DNA of 34,829 nt from CAYUAI01 sp964442745 (GCA_964442745.1 CAYUAI010000041.1:1-34829); one strand, 5' to 3'. Shown: positions 26,621 through 33,839, counted from the stretch's first letter. Numbers and translations are program-made. The notes: generated by a model from the sequence alone, not told the origin.

Positions 26621-27922
26621 GTGAGACGAAGAATGCACGAAAAACATGGCAAACAGACCTTGCAGCCCTCTTCTCGTTGTGAGCAGGCTAAGTCAGATAA
26701 TTCTGAAACTGAAACCATTGATCGATTAAAACGATCTGTTCTGACGGGGACCGCCGGGAGTTTCTTGGGATTGGCGGGTTGTATTTCTGAGCCGTTTCCA
26801 GAAAAAAATCAAGCGAAGGTGAAAAAAAATAGCACAATACCGCCAGCGATTACTGATACAGCAAGTACCTCAAATGACGATGAGTCAGTTCAACAAATTG
26901 ACATATTGGCGGAACCCGATGTCCCGCCTCAACCAGTACCTGCCACGACCAATCCACGTGCGTTTACTTTTTTAGGGCCTTCAGTAACAACCGTTGGGGT
27001 AAGTAACCTTGAAGGCCAACAAATTATGTCGGATGGTCAGGCGATTTATGTGTGGGGTTTTCAAAATATATCCGGTGCGAGGATTGGTGGCTTTAACAAT
27101 GATCGGGTCGTCCCTGGCCCCGTGATTGAGTTAATTGAAGGGGAGCAAGCTGGTATTACCTTGAGTTCCCAAATGCCTCATTCTATCCACTTTCATGGAC
27201 TTGATGTTGATCAGGCCAATGATGGGGTACCCCTGACATCTGGCTACGTTGCCGGTTTTAACGGTGTTTTGCCAGGTAACTTTGGGCGCGTTAAAAATTA
27301 CCCTCGCTTGTCCTCACCCTTCGAATATACTTTTTTAGCTCCGCAGGCGGGGACTTACATGTATCACTGTCATGTCGATACCGTATTACATGTAGAGATG
27401 GGGATGGCGGGAACTGTTATTGTTCGCCCGCCAAATAATAATGTACACGAGGCATGGGCCGGTGGACCGGTGTATGATAAAGAGTATATCTGGCAATTGC
27501 ATACCTATGATAGTGCTTGGCATCAATTTTCAATCAGTAACAGCAATACCGTGCGTTATCGGCCAGACTATTTCATGATTAATGGTAAAGATGGTGCGGA
27601 TTTATTAAGTGACACGACTACCGCAATTGTGGCGGAAGCCGGCCAGCGTATTTTGATACGCGGGGTAAATATTGGAAGTTTACCCGCATTAATTCGACTA
27701 GATAACATTCCCTTTGAAGTCATCGCATCCGATGGCCGACCGCTAAAAGCACCGATGATAAGGCGTTCGTTATTTATTGGGGCTGGTGAGCGATATGATT
27801 TGCTGTTTACAATGCCCTCGGCTATCACGGCAGCTGTTGGTGTGGATTATTTCAGTATCTTTGCGGCAGGTCCGAATGCTAGGCCGCTAGGAAGTGCAGA
27901 GACATTAATGACAAGTGTTTAA
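26621..27922 (+). CDS. multicopper oxidase-like lipoprotein B (blue-copper half of ligand set)
   Basis: A 433-residue protein counted from GTG 26621; the in-frame ATG at 26633 is an alternative. The N-terminus has KRSVLTGTAGSFLGLAGC, a signal with a lipobox (L51-C54), so it is probably a lipid-anchored exported protein. A low-complexity linker to about 110 follows. Cupredoxin domain 1 (about 112-270) has PHSIHFHG (H187, H190, H192) and YHCH (H249, C250, H251) followed by H257 and M262, a complete type 1 site plus half a trinuclear site. Domain 2 (about 280-430) is cupredoxin-like (IRLDNIPFEVIASDGRPL) but lacks the histidines. It starts 86 bp after gene A. Classification as nitrite reductase is possible, but the HCH and HFH pairs favour the laccase type. 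Confidence 0.82.
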   Translation: MRRRMHEKHGKQTLQPSSRCEQAKSDNSETETIDRLKRSVLTGTAGSFLGLAGCISEPFPEKNQAKVKKNSTIPPAITDTASTSNDDESVQQIDILAEPDVPPQPVPATTNPRAFTFLGPSVTTVGVSNLEGQQIMSDGQAIYVWGFQNISGARIGGFNNDRVVPGPVIELIEGEQAGITLSSQMPHSIHFHGLDVDQANDGVPLTSGYVAGFNGVLPGNFGRVKNYPRLSSPFEYTFLAPQAGTYMYHCHVDTVLHVEMGMAGTVIVRPPNNNVHEAWAGGPVYDKEYIWQLHTYDSAWHQFSISNSNTVRYRPDYFMINGKDGADLLSDTTTAIVAEAGQRILIRGVNIGSLPALIRLDNIPFEVIASDGRPLKAPMIRRSLFIGAGERYDLLFTMPSAITAAVGVDYFSIFAAGPNARPLGSAETLMTSV

Positions 27923-28151
27923 GTAACCACATCTTTCGTACCCAGTCATCTGATTTTGCTTAATCTTGATTCCTCACTGGTTTTTCTTCGCTTGGCAATA
28001 CCATCAGCTATAATACTCGTTTTTTTACATGCCTTAATGCGAAACACCGGTTTATTTGAAAAGGAGGAGAAGCCTCTTAGATGCGTCTGCCTACCAATTG
28101 CAGAGAGGCGCACCCAAGAAGCAATTTTTCTCTATGATAGAACTGGTTCCG
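27923..28151. other. gap after the cupredoxin genes
   Basis: A frame of 79 codons from a TTG at 27956 has a hydrophobic start and basic end but no ribosome-binding site before it, so I do not call it a gene. An inverted repeat GCCTCT/AGAGGC (28072-28077, 28104-28109) is present. No clear terminator for gene B is visible. Confidence 0.3.
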
Positions 28152-28232
28152 TTACATTGAAGCTAAAGGCAACAAAACGAAAAAGAAAAGCGTGAACCCT
28201 AAAAAGACAACTGGAACTGTCGCATTACCCAT
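28152..28232 (-). CDS. 26-residue single-helix membrane protein
   Basis: A minus-strand frame from ATG 28232-28230 to TAA at 28152. A perfect AGGAGG lies at 28241-28246, 8 bp before the ATG, which is the best initiation signal in this gap. The product starts MGNATVPVVFLGFTLFFFVL and is almost wholly hydrophobic, so one membrane helix. Small hydrophobic proteins of this size often are subunits or regulators of membrane complexes; no homology is claimed. It reads toward the cupredoxin genes. Confidence 0.55.
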   Translation of the reverse strand: MGNATVPVVFLGFTLFFFVLLPLASM

Positions 28233-28537
28233 AATCAACTCCTCCTCTTAAAGTGTTTCATTCTTCTGGTGTTATCTGAAGTGATAAGCGCTCGAAGAAT
28301 ATCGAATTTAGTCAGCATAAACTGACGTTGATCGATTTTAATGGTGCCAGGCTTTTATCAAAACATTCCGCCTTAATATAAGCTTAGCGAGGTAACATAT
28401 CGCAAGTTTTTCTTTACTGCAAGACCTTGTCCATAATAATTTGGATTAATTTTGTTGGACGCACCCGGTGGCGCTGAAGAGCCGGTGCTATCGGTTATCG
28501 AAAATGAGTATGGTTTTGCCGGTGAAGGAGGGATATT

Positions 28538-28585
28538 ATGGGGAAAGTAAGCAACAAAAGCCTGAAAAAAGCTGGGGGAGGATGA
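28538..28585 (+). CDS. 15-residue micro-ORF (possible leader peptide)
   Basis: AAGGAGGG at 28525-28532 is well placed before the ATG at 28538. The frame gives MGKVSNKSLKKAGGG and ends with TGA at 28583-28585. Its stop overlaps the ATG of the following micro-ORF (ATGA at 28582-28585), an arrangement of translational coupling. A basic peptide ending in three glycines could be a leader or a remnant; the evidence is only the initiation signal. Confidence 0.25.
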   Translation: MGKVSNKSLKKAGGG

Positions 28586-28662
28586 CTGCCACCCAACTTT
28601 TTCTGTACGACATCATGTGCAATTTAGAAATTATCGATCATTGGGTATATGCAATGGTTTAA
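28582..28662 (+). CDS. 26-residue micro-ORF overlapping the previous one
   Basis: The ATG at 28582 overlaps the preceding TGA by the ATGA arrangement, and GGGGGAGG lies directly against it. The frame (starting MTATQLFLYDIMCNLEII) ends with TAA at 28660-28662. It is not clearly a membrane helix, and no function can be given. It may equally be the end of a decayed gene. Confidence 0.2.
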   Translation: MTATQLFLYDIMCNLEIIDHWVYAMV

Positions 28663-28731
28663 TTTGGGTGGGTGACCTGTGTTAAAAGTAACATTGGATA
28701 TTTCACCCGGCAAATTTCAGCAATATACGAC

Positions 28732-28842
28732 CTAAACGATAGTCATTGTGCTACCCAGTAGCGCTAAAAGAATAGATATTACAGCAAGATAAATGCAATA
28801 TATTGCATCATCGGATGAAATATTTGACTTGTCTTTACCCAC
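28732..28842 (-). CDS. 36-residue single-helix membrane protein, related to the one at 29240-29353
   Basis: A minus-strand frame from GTG 28842-28840 to TAG at 28732, with AGGGGG (28849-28854) six bases upstream. The product begins MGKDKSNISSDDAIYCIYLA and continues as a hydrophobic helix (VISILLALLG) to STMTIV. A polar N-terminus of about 13 residues is followed by one membrane span. Aligned with the 37-residue protein at 29240-29353 it shares NI...D-IY--YLA-I----LA--G--M, which marks the two as paralogues. No named family is recognised. Confidence 0.6.
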   Translation of the reverse strand: MGKDKSNISSDDAIYCIYLAVISILLALLGSTMTIV

Positions 28843-28877
28843 CAAACACCCCCTTTCTTGAGTTAATTAGTATGTCA

Positions 28878-28900
28878 TTACCATATTTATTTTATGGTAA
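28878..28900. promoter_or_regulatory. palindromic operator-like site
   Basis: Perfect 8-bp arms TTACCATA and TATGGTAA around a 7-bp AT spacer, 36-58 bp upstream of the GTG of the 36-residue gene. This is the right size and position for a dimeric repressor or activator site. No known regulator motif is matched. Confidence 0.35.
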
Positions 28901-29184
28901 GAACGTCGCCACCATATCATTCGATAAGTTAAACTTGCAAGATAAATATGCATTAAAAATTTGTGGGTTCACGATAAGCCTTTTTTATAATATGGTATTA
29001 TGTATATAAACCATAAACTTAAAAAGGTTGACTGGACCATTAAGTTGGTCAATATCGGATTAAAGATTATTTTTCAGTAAAAATTGTTCGGTGGGTTTGA
29101 TGCTTATGCTTCGATTGTTATCTGTTGAGTCAAGAGGTAGGTATCGTAAGGTTGTGGAGCGAGGTTGTGAGGAGTTCTTTTGTG

Positions 29185-29211
29185 TAAAGGGGCAATCAAA
29201 TTGCCCCTTTA
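29185..29211 (-). terminator. strong hairpin downstream of the 37-residue gene
   Basis: A perfect 12-bp stem (TAAAGGGGCAAT and its complement) with a 3-nt loop lies 28 bp past the stop of the minus-strand gene at 29240. The U run after it is short (three, part of the stem). The position and strength fit a transcription terminator for that gene, possibly acting in both directions. Confidence 0.55.
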
Positions 29212-29239
29212 GCAATAAAACGTAGGTTTCTCTGCGATT

Positions 29240-29353
29240 TTATTGGAAGTGAGACATGGACGCGCCAAAGAAGGCTAATACCGTCACAATGATGGCTAAA
29301 TAAGCAACGTAGATGAAGTCTTCTTTACAAATGTTTTGAAATTGCTTTTCCAT
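29240..29353 (-). CDS. 37-residue single-helix membrane protein
   Basis: A minus-strand frame from ATG 29353-29351 to TAA at 29240. GGGGGA lies a few bases upstream, and a strong hairpin follows the stop. The product begins MEKQFQNICKEDFIYVAYLA and goes on as one membrane helix (IIVTVLAFFG) to ASMSHFQ. The N-terminus is polar with one cysteine. The initiation site, terminator and clear resemblance to the 36-residue protein encoded at 28732-28842 support a real gene. It is divergent from modA and could share its control region. Its role is unknown; very small subunits of oxidases or transporters are one possibility. Confidence 0.65.
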   Translation of the reverse strand: MEKQFQNICKEDFIYVAYLAIIVTVLAFFGASMSHFQ

Positions 29354-29494
29354 TATTATCCCCCTGATAATATTAAATCATACATGATGTCTAAATGAAG
29401 CTTGAAAAACATATCAAAGCACTCATGTATTATGCAAGTCATTTTTGCTAAATGCTTGAAAATAATTGATGCTCACCGTAGGATAAAGCGCAAA

Positions 29495-30250
29495 ATGAGA
29501 TGTAACTCATTTATTGTATTGATAATTTTTTTATTGTGTTGGGCAAGCGAAAGTTTTGCAAAAAGTGATGTCTATGTGGCGGTAGCGAGTAATTTTTTGG
29601 TGGTGATTAAAAAGCTTCGCTTAGATTTTCAGCAAGAGACGGGCATTGACTTAAAACTTAGCAGTGGTTCAACGGGGAAACTATATGCACAGATCAAAAA
29701 TGGTGCACCATTCGACCTTTTTTTAGCCGCTAATGCGAGTGAGCCTAGGCGATTGGTTGATCAGGGAAAAGCCGTACCTGATAGCCTGTTTACCTATGCA
29801 CGAGGTCAATTAATATTATGGCGCCGTAATAAGCAGGCTGGAACGTTAGATGGTGAAGCTGTTTTGCAACATCACAATGCGATCCAGCGGATTGCGATGG
29901 CTAATCCTAAAATCGCCCCTTTTGGTATCGCTGCCATGGAAGTCTTGAATCGCATGGGATTGTATTCTGTATTGAAAAGCAAGATTGTGAATGGAGAAAA
30001 TGTGAGTCAAGCCTTCCAGTTTGTCGCTTCTGGCAATGCAGATCTAGGATTTGTGGCCTTGTCTCAAGTCAAAGCGGCAAGTCAAGGAGGGAGTTATTGG
30101 ATAATCCCCCCGGACTGGTATGCACCGATAATACAGCAAGCCGTGCTACTTTCCAGAGCGAAACAAAAAAGGACGGCGATCCATTTTTTGATGTACCTAA
30201 AAAGCCCTCATATACAGCATCGTATTAAACATGAGTTTGGTTATTTGTAG
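29495..30250 (+). CDS. modA: molybdate ABC transporter, periplasmic binding protein
   Basis: A 251-residue protein from the ATG at 29495, chosen because it places a standard signal peptide at the start (hydrophobic FIVLIIFLLCWASESFA, cleaved near residue 23); AGGA lies 11 bases before it. The frame is open back to a TTG at 29402. Family features: VYVAVASNF, SSGSTGKLYAQIKNGAPFDLFLAAN (oxyanion-binding loops), ANPKIAPFGIAAMEVL and ASGNADLGFVALSQV. ModA binds molybdate or tungstate and hands it to ModB/ModC. The 112-bp gap to modB contains no gene. Confidence 0.88.
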   Translation: MRCNSFIVLIIFLLCWASESFAKSDVYVAVASNFLVVIKKLRLDFQQETGIDLKLSSGSTGKLYAQIKNGAPFDLFLAANASEPRRLVDQGKAVPDSLFTYARGQLILWRRNKQAGTLDGEAVLQHHNAIQRIAMANPKIAPFGIAAMEVLNRMGLYSVLKSKIVNGENVSQAFQFVASGNADLGFVALSQVKAASQGGSYWIIPPDWYAPIIQQAVLLSRAKQKRTAIHFLMYLKSPHIQHRIKHEFGYL

Positions 30251-30362
30251 CGGGTAGCTAAGGTCCCAAATTTGGAGGATGCAGCCTGCCATTATTCCTG
30301 TGTTCAAGGTTCGCACCTCTAAGTGTTGACGATTGTTTTTTATCATTAATATTAGGGTGTAT

Positions 30363-31034
30363 GTGAATATTCAGGCGATTTGGATTACAATTCAATTAGC
30401 GTTCATCACAACGCTGCTATTATTGATAATTGGCCTGCCTTTGGCCTTGTGGCTGGCGAATACCCGAAATCGTTGGCGGGTCGTGGTTGAAGCACTGACG
30501 GCGATGCCTTTAGTGTTGCCTCCCACTGTGTTAGGGTTCTATTTGTTAATTTTATTTGGTAGTGATGGTGCCATCGGGCAATTGTGGTCTGAAATTTTCG
30601 GACATCCCTTATCATTTACTTTCACAGGCTTGGTGTTTGCCTCTTTAGTTTATTCGTTGCCTTTTGTTGTGCAGCCATTGCAAGGTGCTTTTGAGCGAGT
30701 GGATGTCGCCGCTGTTGAAGCGGCGTATACACTGGGCGCTTCTAAACTGAAAGCCTTTTGGACGATTGTCATGCCACAAGCTCGGCGAGGAGTATTGACC
30801 GCCACGGTTTTAGGTTTTGCACATACGGTGGGTGAATTTGGTGTGGTACTGATGGTAGGGGGCAATATTCCAGGGCAAACAAAAGTGGTATCCATCGCGA
30901 TCTATGAGCATGTAGAAGCATTGGAGTATGGCGCCGCCCACCAATTGTCATTGATTTTGCTTATTTTTTCATTTGTTGTGTTACTGATCGTTTATGCGGT
31001 AAATCGACAATCGCAAATTGGACAGGTAACATGA
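30363..31034 (+). CDS. modB: molybdate ABC transporter, permease
   Basis: A 223-residue inner-membrane protein with five to six helices, normal for ModB. It begins MNIQAIWITIQLAFITTLLL after a GTG at 30363, with AGGGTG four bases before it; a TTG at 30333 is an alternative that adds ten residues. The ATPase-contact (EAA) loop is AVEAAYTLGASKLKAFWTIVMPQARRGVLTATVLGFAHTVGEFG, whose HTVGEFG is typical of molybdate permeases. The stop overlaps the modC start (ATGA at 31031-31034), so the two are translationally coupled. Confidence 0.93.
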   Translation: MNIQAIWITIQLAFITTLLLLIIGLPLALWLANTRNRWRVVVEALTAMPLVLPPTVLGFYLLILFGSDGAIGQLWSEIFGHPLSFTFTGLVFASLVYSLPFVVQPLQGAFERVDVAAVEAAYTLGASKLKAFWTIVMPQARRGVLTATVLGFAHTVGEFGVVLMVGGNIPGQTKVVSIAIYEHVEALEYGAAHQLSLILLIFSFVVLLIVYAVNRQSQIGQVT

Positions 31035-32074
31035 CATATTCACAGCAATGGTTTGACTGTGTGCTGCGAGTGAAGCGGTTTAACTTTGAACTTGATGTTC
31101 AGTTGTCTTTGTCAAAAAGTGGTGTGACAGCGTTGTTGGGGCCATCCGGCAGCGGTAAAACATCTTTGCTTCGTTTATTGGCTGGACTCGATAAAGCTGA
31201 TGCGGGATATATTCGGGCTGGCAATACGGTTTGGTTTGATCAGCAACGTCGAATTTATTTAACCCCTCAGCGGCGGCGGGTAGGTTTGGTTTTTCAAGAA
31301 TATGCGTTGTTTGATCATTTAACAGTCTGGCAGAATATTGCGTATGGCGTTTCAAAGTCGAAACAAAATGTTATTGTAAAACATTGGTTGCAACGAACGC
31401 ATTTAACCGAGTTGGCTAACAGTAAACCAACGATATTGTCGGGTGGGCAGCGTCAACGCATCGCATTAGCACGTGCATTGGCGCATGAGCCGGATGTTTT
31501 ATTGTTGGATGAGCCTTTTGCTGCACTGGATATACAATTAAGAGATCGCTTGCGCCGCGATATTCAGAGGCTCATCCAAGGGCTTGATATTCCCGTGTTA
31601 TTAGTGACACATGATTTGCTTGAAGCGCAACTTATGGCAGATAATATTGGTGTTTTAGTGGAGGGTCGGTTATGTCGGTTTGGTGAGTGTAACCAGGTCT
31701 TTGCAGAACCCGAAAAAGTCAATGTTGCACGTGTACTCGGGTGGCAAAATTTTTTAAAAATCAAAAAAATAACCGATGGAAAGGTGGTGGGCGATTGGGG
31801 GGAAATACAGTTTCCTCAAGCCATTCCGGAGAATACCACGCATATCGGTTTTCGTGCCCATCATGCGTGTTTGGGCGAGGCTTCCAGGTGTTCAATTCGC
31901 GGCACTGTAGTTAATGTAGGCCGGTTAGAGGCCTTATTCGTTGTCGAGACAACGCTCGCTGATAAGTCTGTATTGATATTACATTTATCGTGGACATCGG
32001 TGGTGCCGTCAATCGGCGATGTGATTGATGTGCGGTTAATTTTAGACCATGTACGGTTTTTCAATCATAACTAA
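31031..32074 (+). CDS. modC: molybdate ABC transporter, ATPase with C-terminal TOBE domain
   Basis: A 347-residue ATPase. Walker A GPSGSGKT (37-44), signature LSGGQRQR (136-143), Walker B LLLDEP (157-162) and switch H194 are intact. The C-terminal part (about 285-345, RGTVVNVGRLEALFVVETTL) is a TOBE/Mop-like oxyanion-binding domain typical of ModC. It is coupled to modB by a 4-bp overlap. The nitroreductase gene follows after 43 bp and may be in the same transcript. Confidence 0.94.
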   Translation: MTYSQQWFDCVLRVKRFNFELDVQLSLSKSGVTALLGPSGSGKTSLLRLLAGLDKADAGYIRAGNTVWFDQQRRIYLTPQRRRVGLVFQEYALFDHLTVWQNIAYGVSKSKQNVIVKHWLQRTHLTELANSKPTILSGGQRQRIALARALAHEPDVLLLDEPFAALDIQLRDRLRRDIQRLIQGLDIPVLLVTHDLLEAQLMADNIGVLVEGRLCRFGECNQVFAEPEKVNVARVLGWQNFLKIKKITDGKVVGDWGEIQFPQAIPENTTHIGFRAHHACLGEASRCSIRGTVVNVGRLEALFVVETTLADKSVLILHLSWTSVVPSIGDVIDVRLILDHVRFFNHN

Positions 32075-32117
32075 ATAGCAGTACTGAATATAAAGGAAGT
32101 CCCACTGGAGGGTAGGA

Positions 32118-32786
32118 ATGATCAGCGATGAAGCGACGGCACGACCATTAAATGCTGATGTTGAGGCGAATGCAATAAGTGTGAGCCATGCGGTGGAAAC
32201 AAGGCGTTCAATCAAGGTGTTTGATCCGATGCATCGAATGTCCGAACAAGAGATGAAATGGTTGTTTGAGCGAGCGATTCTTTCTCCGACCGCATTTAAT
32301 ATTCAACACTGGCGTTTTGTGCGAGTAAAAGAGCCTGCATTACGTAAGCGTATTCGTGCATTGGCTTGGGATCAGGCTCAAGTCACGGATGCTTCGATAT
32401 TATTGGTATTATGTGCTGATTTAAAAGCTTGGAATAAAAGTCCACATAGATACTGGGAAAATACACCGAAAGAAATACAAGAGAGTATGGTGGAAAGCAT
32501 GCGTCAATTCTACGGAAACGATGTACAACTGGAGCGCGATGAAGCCATTCGTTCGTGTTCGTTTGCGGCTTGTAGTTTGATGTTATTAGCGAAAGAGTTA
32601 GGTTATGATAGTTGCCCTATGGATGGGTTCGATTTTGCTGAGGTTGCTCAACTTATCAATCTGCCGAAAGATTGTGAAATATGTATGATGTTGCCGATTG
32701 GCAAAGCATTGGAACCACCCTACCCACGTTCAGGTCAATTATTAACAAGCGATGTGGTTTTTACAGACCGTTTTCCTGATGAATAG
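32118..32786 (+). CDS. nitroreductase-family flavoprotein
   Basis: A 222-residue protein with the family features of FMN-dependent nitroreductases: RRSIKVFDP near the start, AILSPTAFNIQHWRFVRV (FMN-contacting block), AACSLMLLAKELGYDSCPMDGFD, and the C-terminal MLPIGKA. These enzymes reduce nitro compounds or quinones with NAD(P)H; the physiological substrate here is unknown. GGAGGG precedes the ATG. It follows modABC by 43 bp, though no metabolic link to molybdenum is evident. Confidence 0.88.
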   Translation: MISDEATARPLNADVEANAISVSHAVETRRSIKVFDPMHRMSEQEMKWLFERAILSPTAFNIQHWRFVRVKEPALRKRIRALAWDQAQVTDASILLVLCADLKAWNKSPHRYWENTPKEIQESMVESMRQFYGNDVQLERDEAIRSCSFAACSLMLLAKELGYDSCPMDGFDFAEVAQLINLPKDCEICMMLPIGKALEPPYPRSGQLLTSDVVFTDRFPDE

Positions 32787-33117
32787 CGCTTGTTTATTCA
32801 CACAGTGATTATCTGAAAAGCAAAACGGTACTGCTGTAGTCATGAAGTGATTTTTGACTCGTCTATTTAGTTGAAGAAAGCTAGGCTTATTCGCTGATCT
32901 ACTTGCGGTATTATTTGGTAGGTTAAGCTAAGCATGTGAGTTGCTGGTCAATTAACTTGCATATTGGTTTTTATTGCCAATCGCGAGTTCTCATTTTTTA
33001 GCAATACGAGATTTTAGGTTATTTTAGTAACCGCGCATGTAATGAGGTGAACGATGGATTAAGTTTTAGAGAATTAATTATATTTATTGGTCATTAATAA
33101 ATTTTTCATATTTTTGC
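32787..33117. other. gap before lexA
   Basis: About 330 AT-rich bases with no gene. A two-codon frame (ATG-GAT-TAA at 33054-33062) follows a GAGGTGA, probably by chance. Confidence 0.3.
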
Positions 33118-33146
33118 TTGTTAACTAAATTATAATTCTGTATAAA
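33118..33146 (+). promoter_or_regulatory. lexA promoter
   Basis: TTGTTA at 33118-33123, 17 bp, then TATAAA at 33141-33146. The -10 lies inside the first LexA operator, the expected layout for self-repression. Confidence 0.65.
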
Positions 33147-33153
33147 GTGACAG
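33138..33153 (+). promoter_or_regulatory. LexA operator 1 (SOS box)
   Basis: CTGTATAAAGTGACAG matches the E. coli-type LexA box CTGT-N8-ACAG exactly at the outer bases. It covers the -10 of the lexA promoter. Confidence 0.85.
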
Positions 33154-33155
33154 CA

Positions 33156-33171
33156 CTGTTTATAAATTCAG
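33156..33171 (+). promoter_or_regulatory. LexA operator 2 (SOS box)
   Basis: CTGTTTATAAATTCAG fits CTG-N10-CAG and lies 2 bp past the first box (18 bp centre to centre), between the promoter and the ribosome-binding site. Two operators in front of lexA are also found in E. coli. Confidence 0.75.
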
Positions 33172-33181
33172 GGGAAGGGGT

Positions 33182-33787
33182 GTGGATAAATTAACGCCAA
33201 GACAAAAAGATGTATATGATTTTATTGTGAGTTTTCACGACGCGACGGGATTGCCACCCACTCGGGCAGAAATTTCTCAAGCGATGGGGTTTCGCTCCGC
33301 TAATGCGGCCAGTGATCATTTAAAAGCCTTGAGCCGGAAAGGTGCGATTGATATTTTACCGGGTGCATCCCGGGGTATTCGAGTGATGAATGTGGCTGAG
33401 CAGGGTATGCCACTGATTGGTCGGGTCGTTGCTGGTAACCCAATTTTCTCTGAAGAACACATTGAAGCGAGGTATCAAGTTGATCCCAAGATGTTTCAAC
33501 CTAAAGCAGACTATTTATTGCGCGTCAAAGGAATGAGCATGCGTGATGCAGGCATTTTTGATGGTGACCTATTAGCAGTGCACTGCACCGGAAGTGTGCG
33601 TAATGGGCAAGTGGTTGTGGCAAGGTTGGGTAATGAGGTGACGATAAAACGGTTTGAACGACGCGGTAATAAAGTGAAATTACATCCTGAAAATCCGAAA
33701 TTCTCAGTGATTGAGGTGAACTTAAAAGATGACTCGTTCGAGATCGAAGGGATTAGTGTTGGCGTCATACGAAACAAAAGTTCCTGA
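33182..33787 (+). CDS. lexA: LexA SOS repressor
   Basis: A 201-residue protein starting at GTG 33182 behind a GGGGAAGGGG site. The N-terminal winged helix-turn-helix (about 1-65, LTPRQKDVYDFI, PPTRAEISQAMGFRS) binds the SOS boxes. The C-terminal S24 domain has the A84-G85 cleavage site in RVVAGNP, nucleophile S119 in GMSM and general base K156, at the same positions as in E. coli LexA. It represses DNA-damage genes until RecA filaments trigger self-cleavage. It controls itself through the two operators upstream. It stands alone; no sulA-like gene follows. Confidence 0.97.
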   Translation: MDKLTPRQKDVYDFIVSFHDATGLPPTRAEISQAMGFRSANAASDHLKALSRKGAIDILPGASRGIRVMNVAEQGMPLIGRVVAGNPIFSEEHIEARYQVDPKMFQPKADYLLRVKGMSMRDAGIFDGDLLAVHCTGSVRNGQVVVARLGNEVTIKRFERRGNKVKLHPENPKFSVIEVNLKDDSFEIEGISVGVIRNKSS

Positions 33788-33839
33788 TAGTCTGGTATGC
33801 GTAAGCTAGCGCTTGAAAATTAGCATGCGAGCTGAGTTT

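Larger units (their letters stand above)
28233..28731. other. gap, possible micro-ORFs on the plus strand
   Basis: Apart from the overlapping plus-strand micro-ORFs listed separately (28538-28662), I see no gene. The minus-strand leader of the 26-residue gene lies in 28247-28450 and has no strong promoter match. Confidence 0.3.
28843..29239. other. gap between the two tiny membrane-protein genes
   Basis: It contains a palindrome at 28878-28900 (TTACCATA, 7-bp spacer, TATGGTAA) upstream of the 36-residue gene and a looser TATGGT...ACCATA at 28991-29015. The strong hairpin at 29185-29211 is listed separately. A 68-codon plus-strand frame (28803-29009) has no ribosome-binding site and overlaps the 36-residue gene on the other strand. 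Confidence 0.35.

Noticed and set aside
26621..27922. Copper nitrite reductase (NirK) for protein B
   Set aside because: Two-domain size and type 1 site fit, but HCH and HxxHxH pairs of the trinuclear type and the histidine-free second domain do not match NirK.
27956..28195. 79-codon plus-strand frame with hydrophobic start
   Set aside because: TTG start without a ribosome-binding site; its end overlaps the better-supported 26-residue gene on the other strand.
28803..29009. 68-codon plus-strand frame
   Set aside because: No initiation signal and antisense to the 36-residue membrane protein.
33044..33062. GAGGTGA followed by ATG-GAT-TAA upstream of lexA
   Set aside because: It lies before the lexA promoter, so cannot act as a leader of lexA; probably chance.
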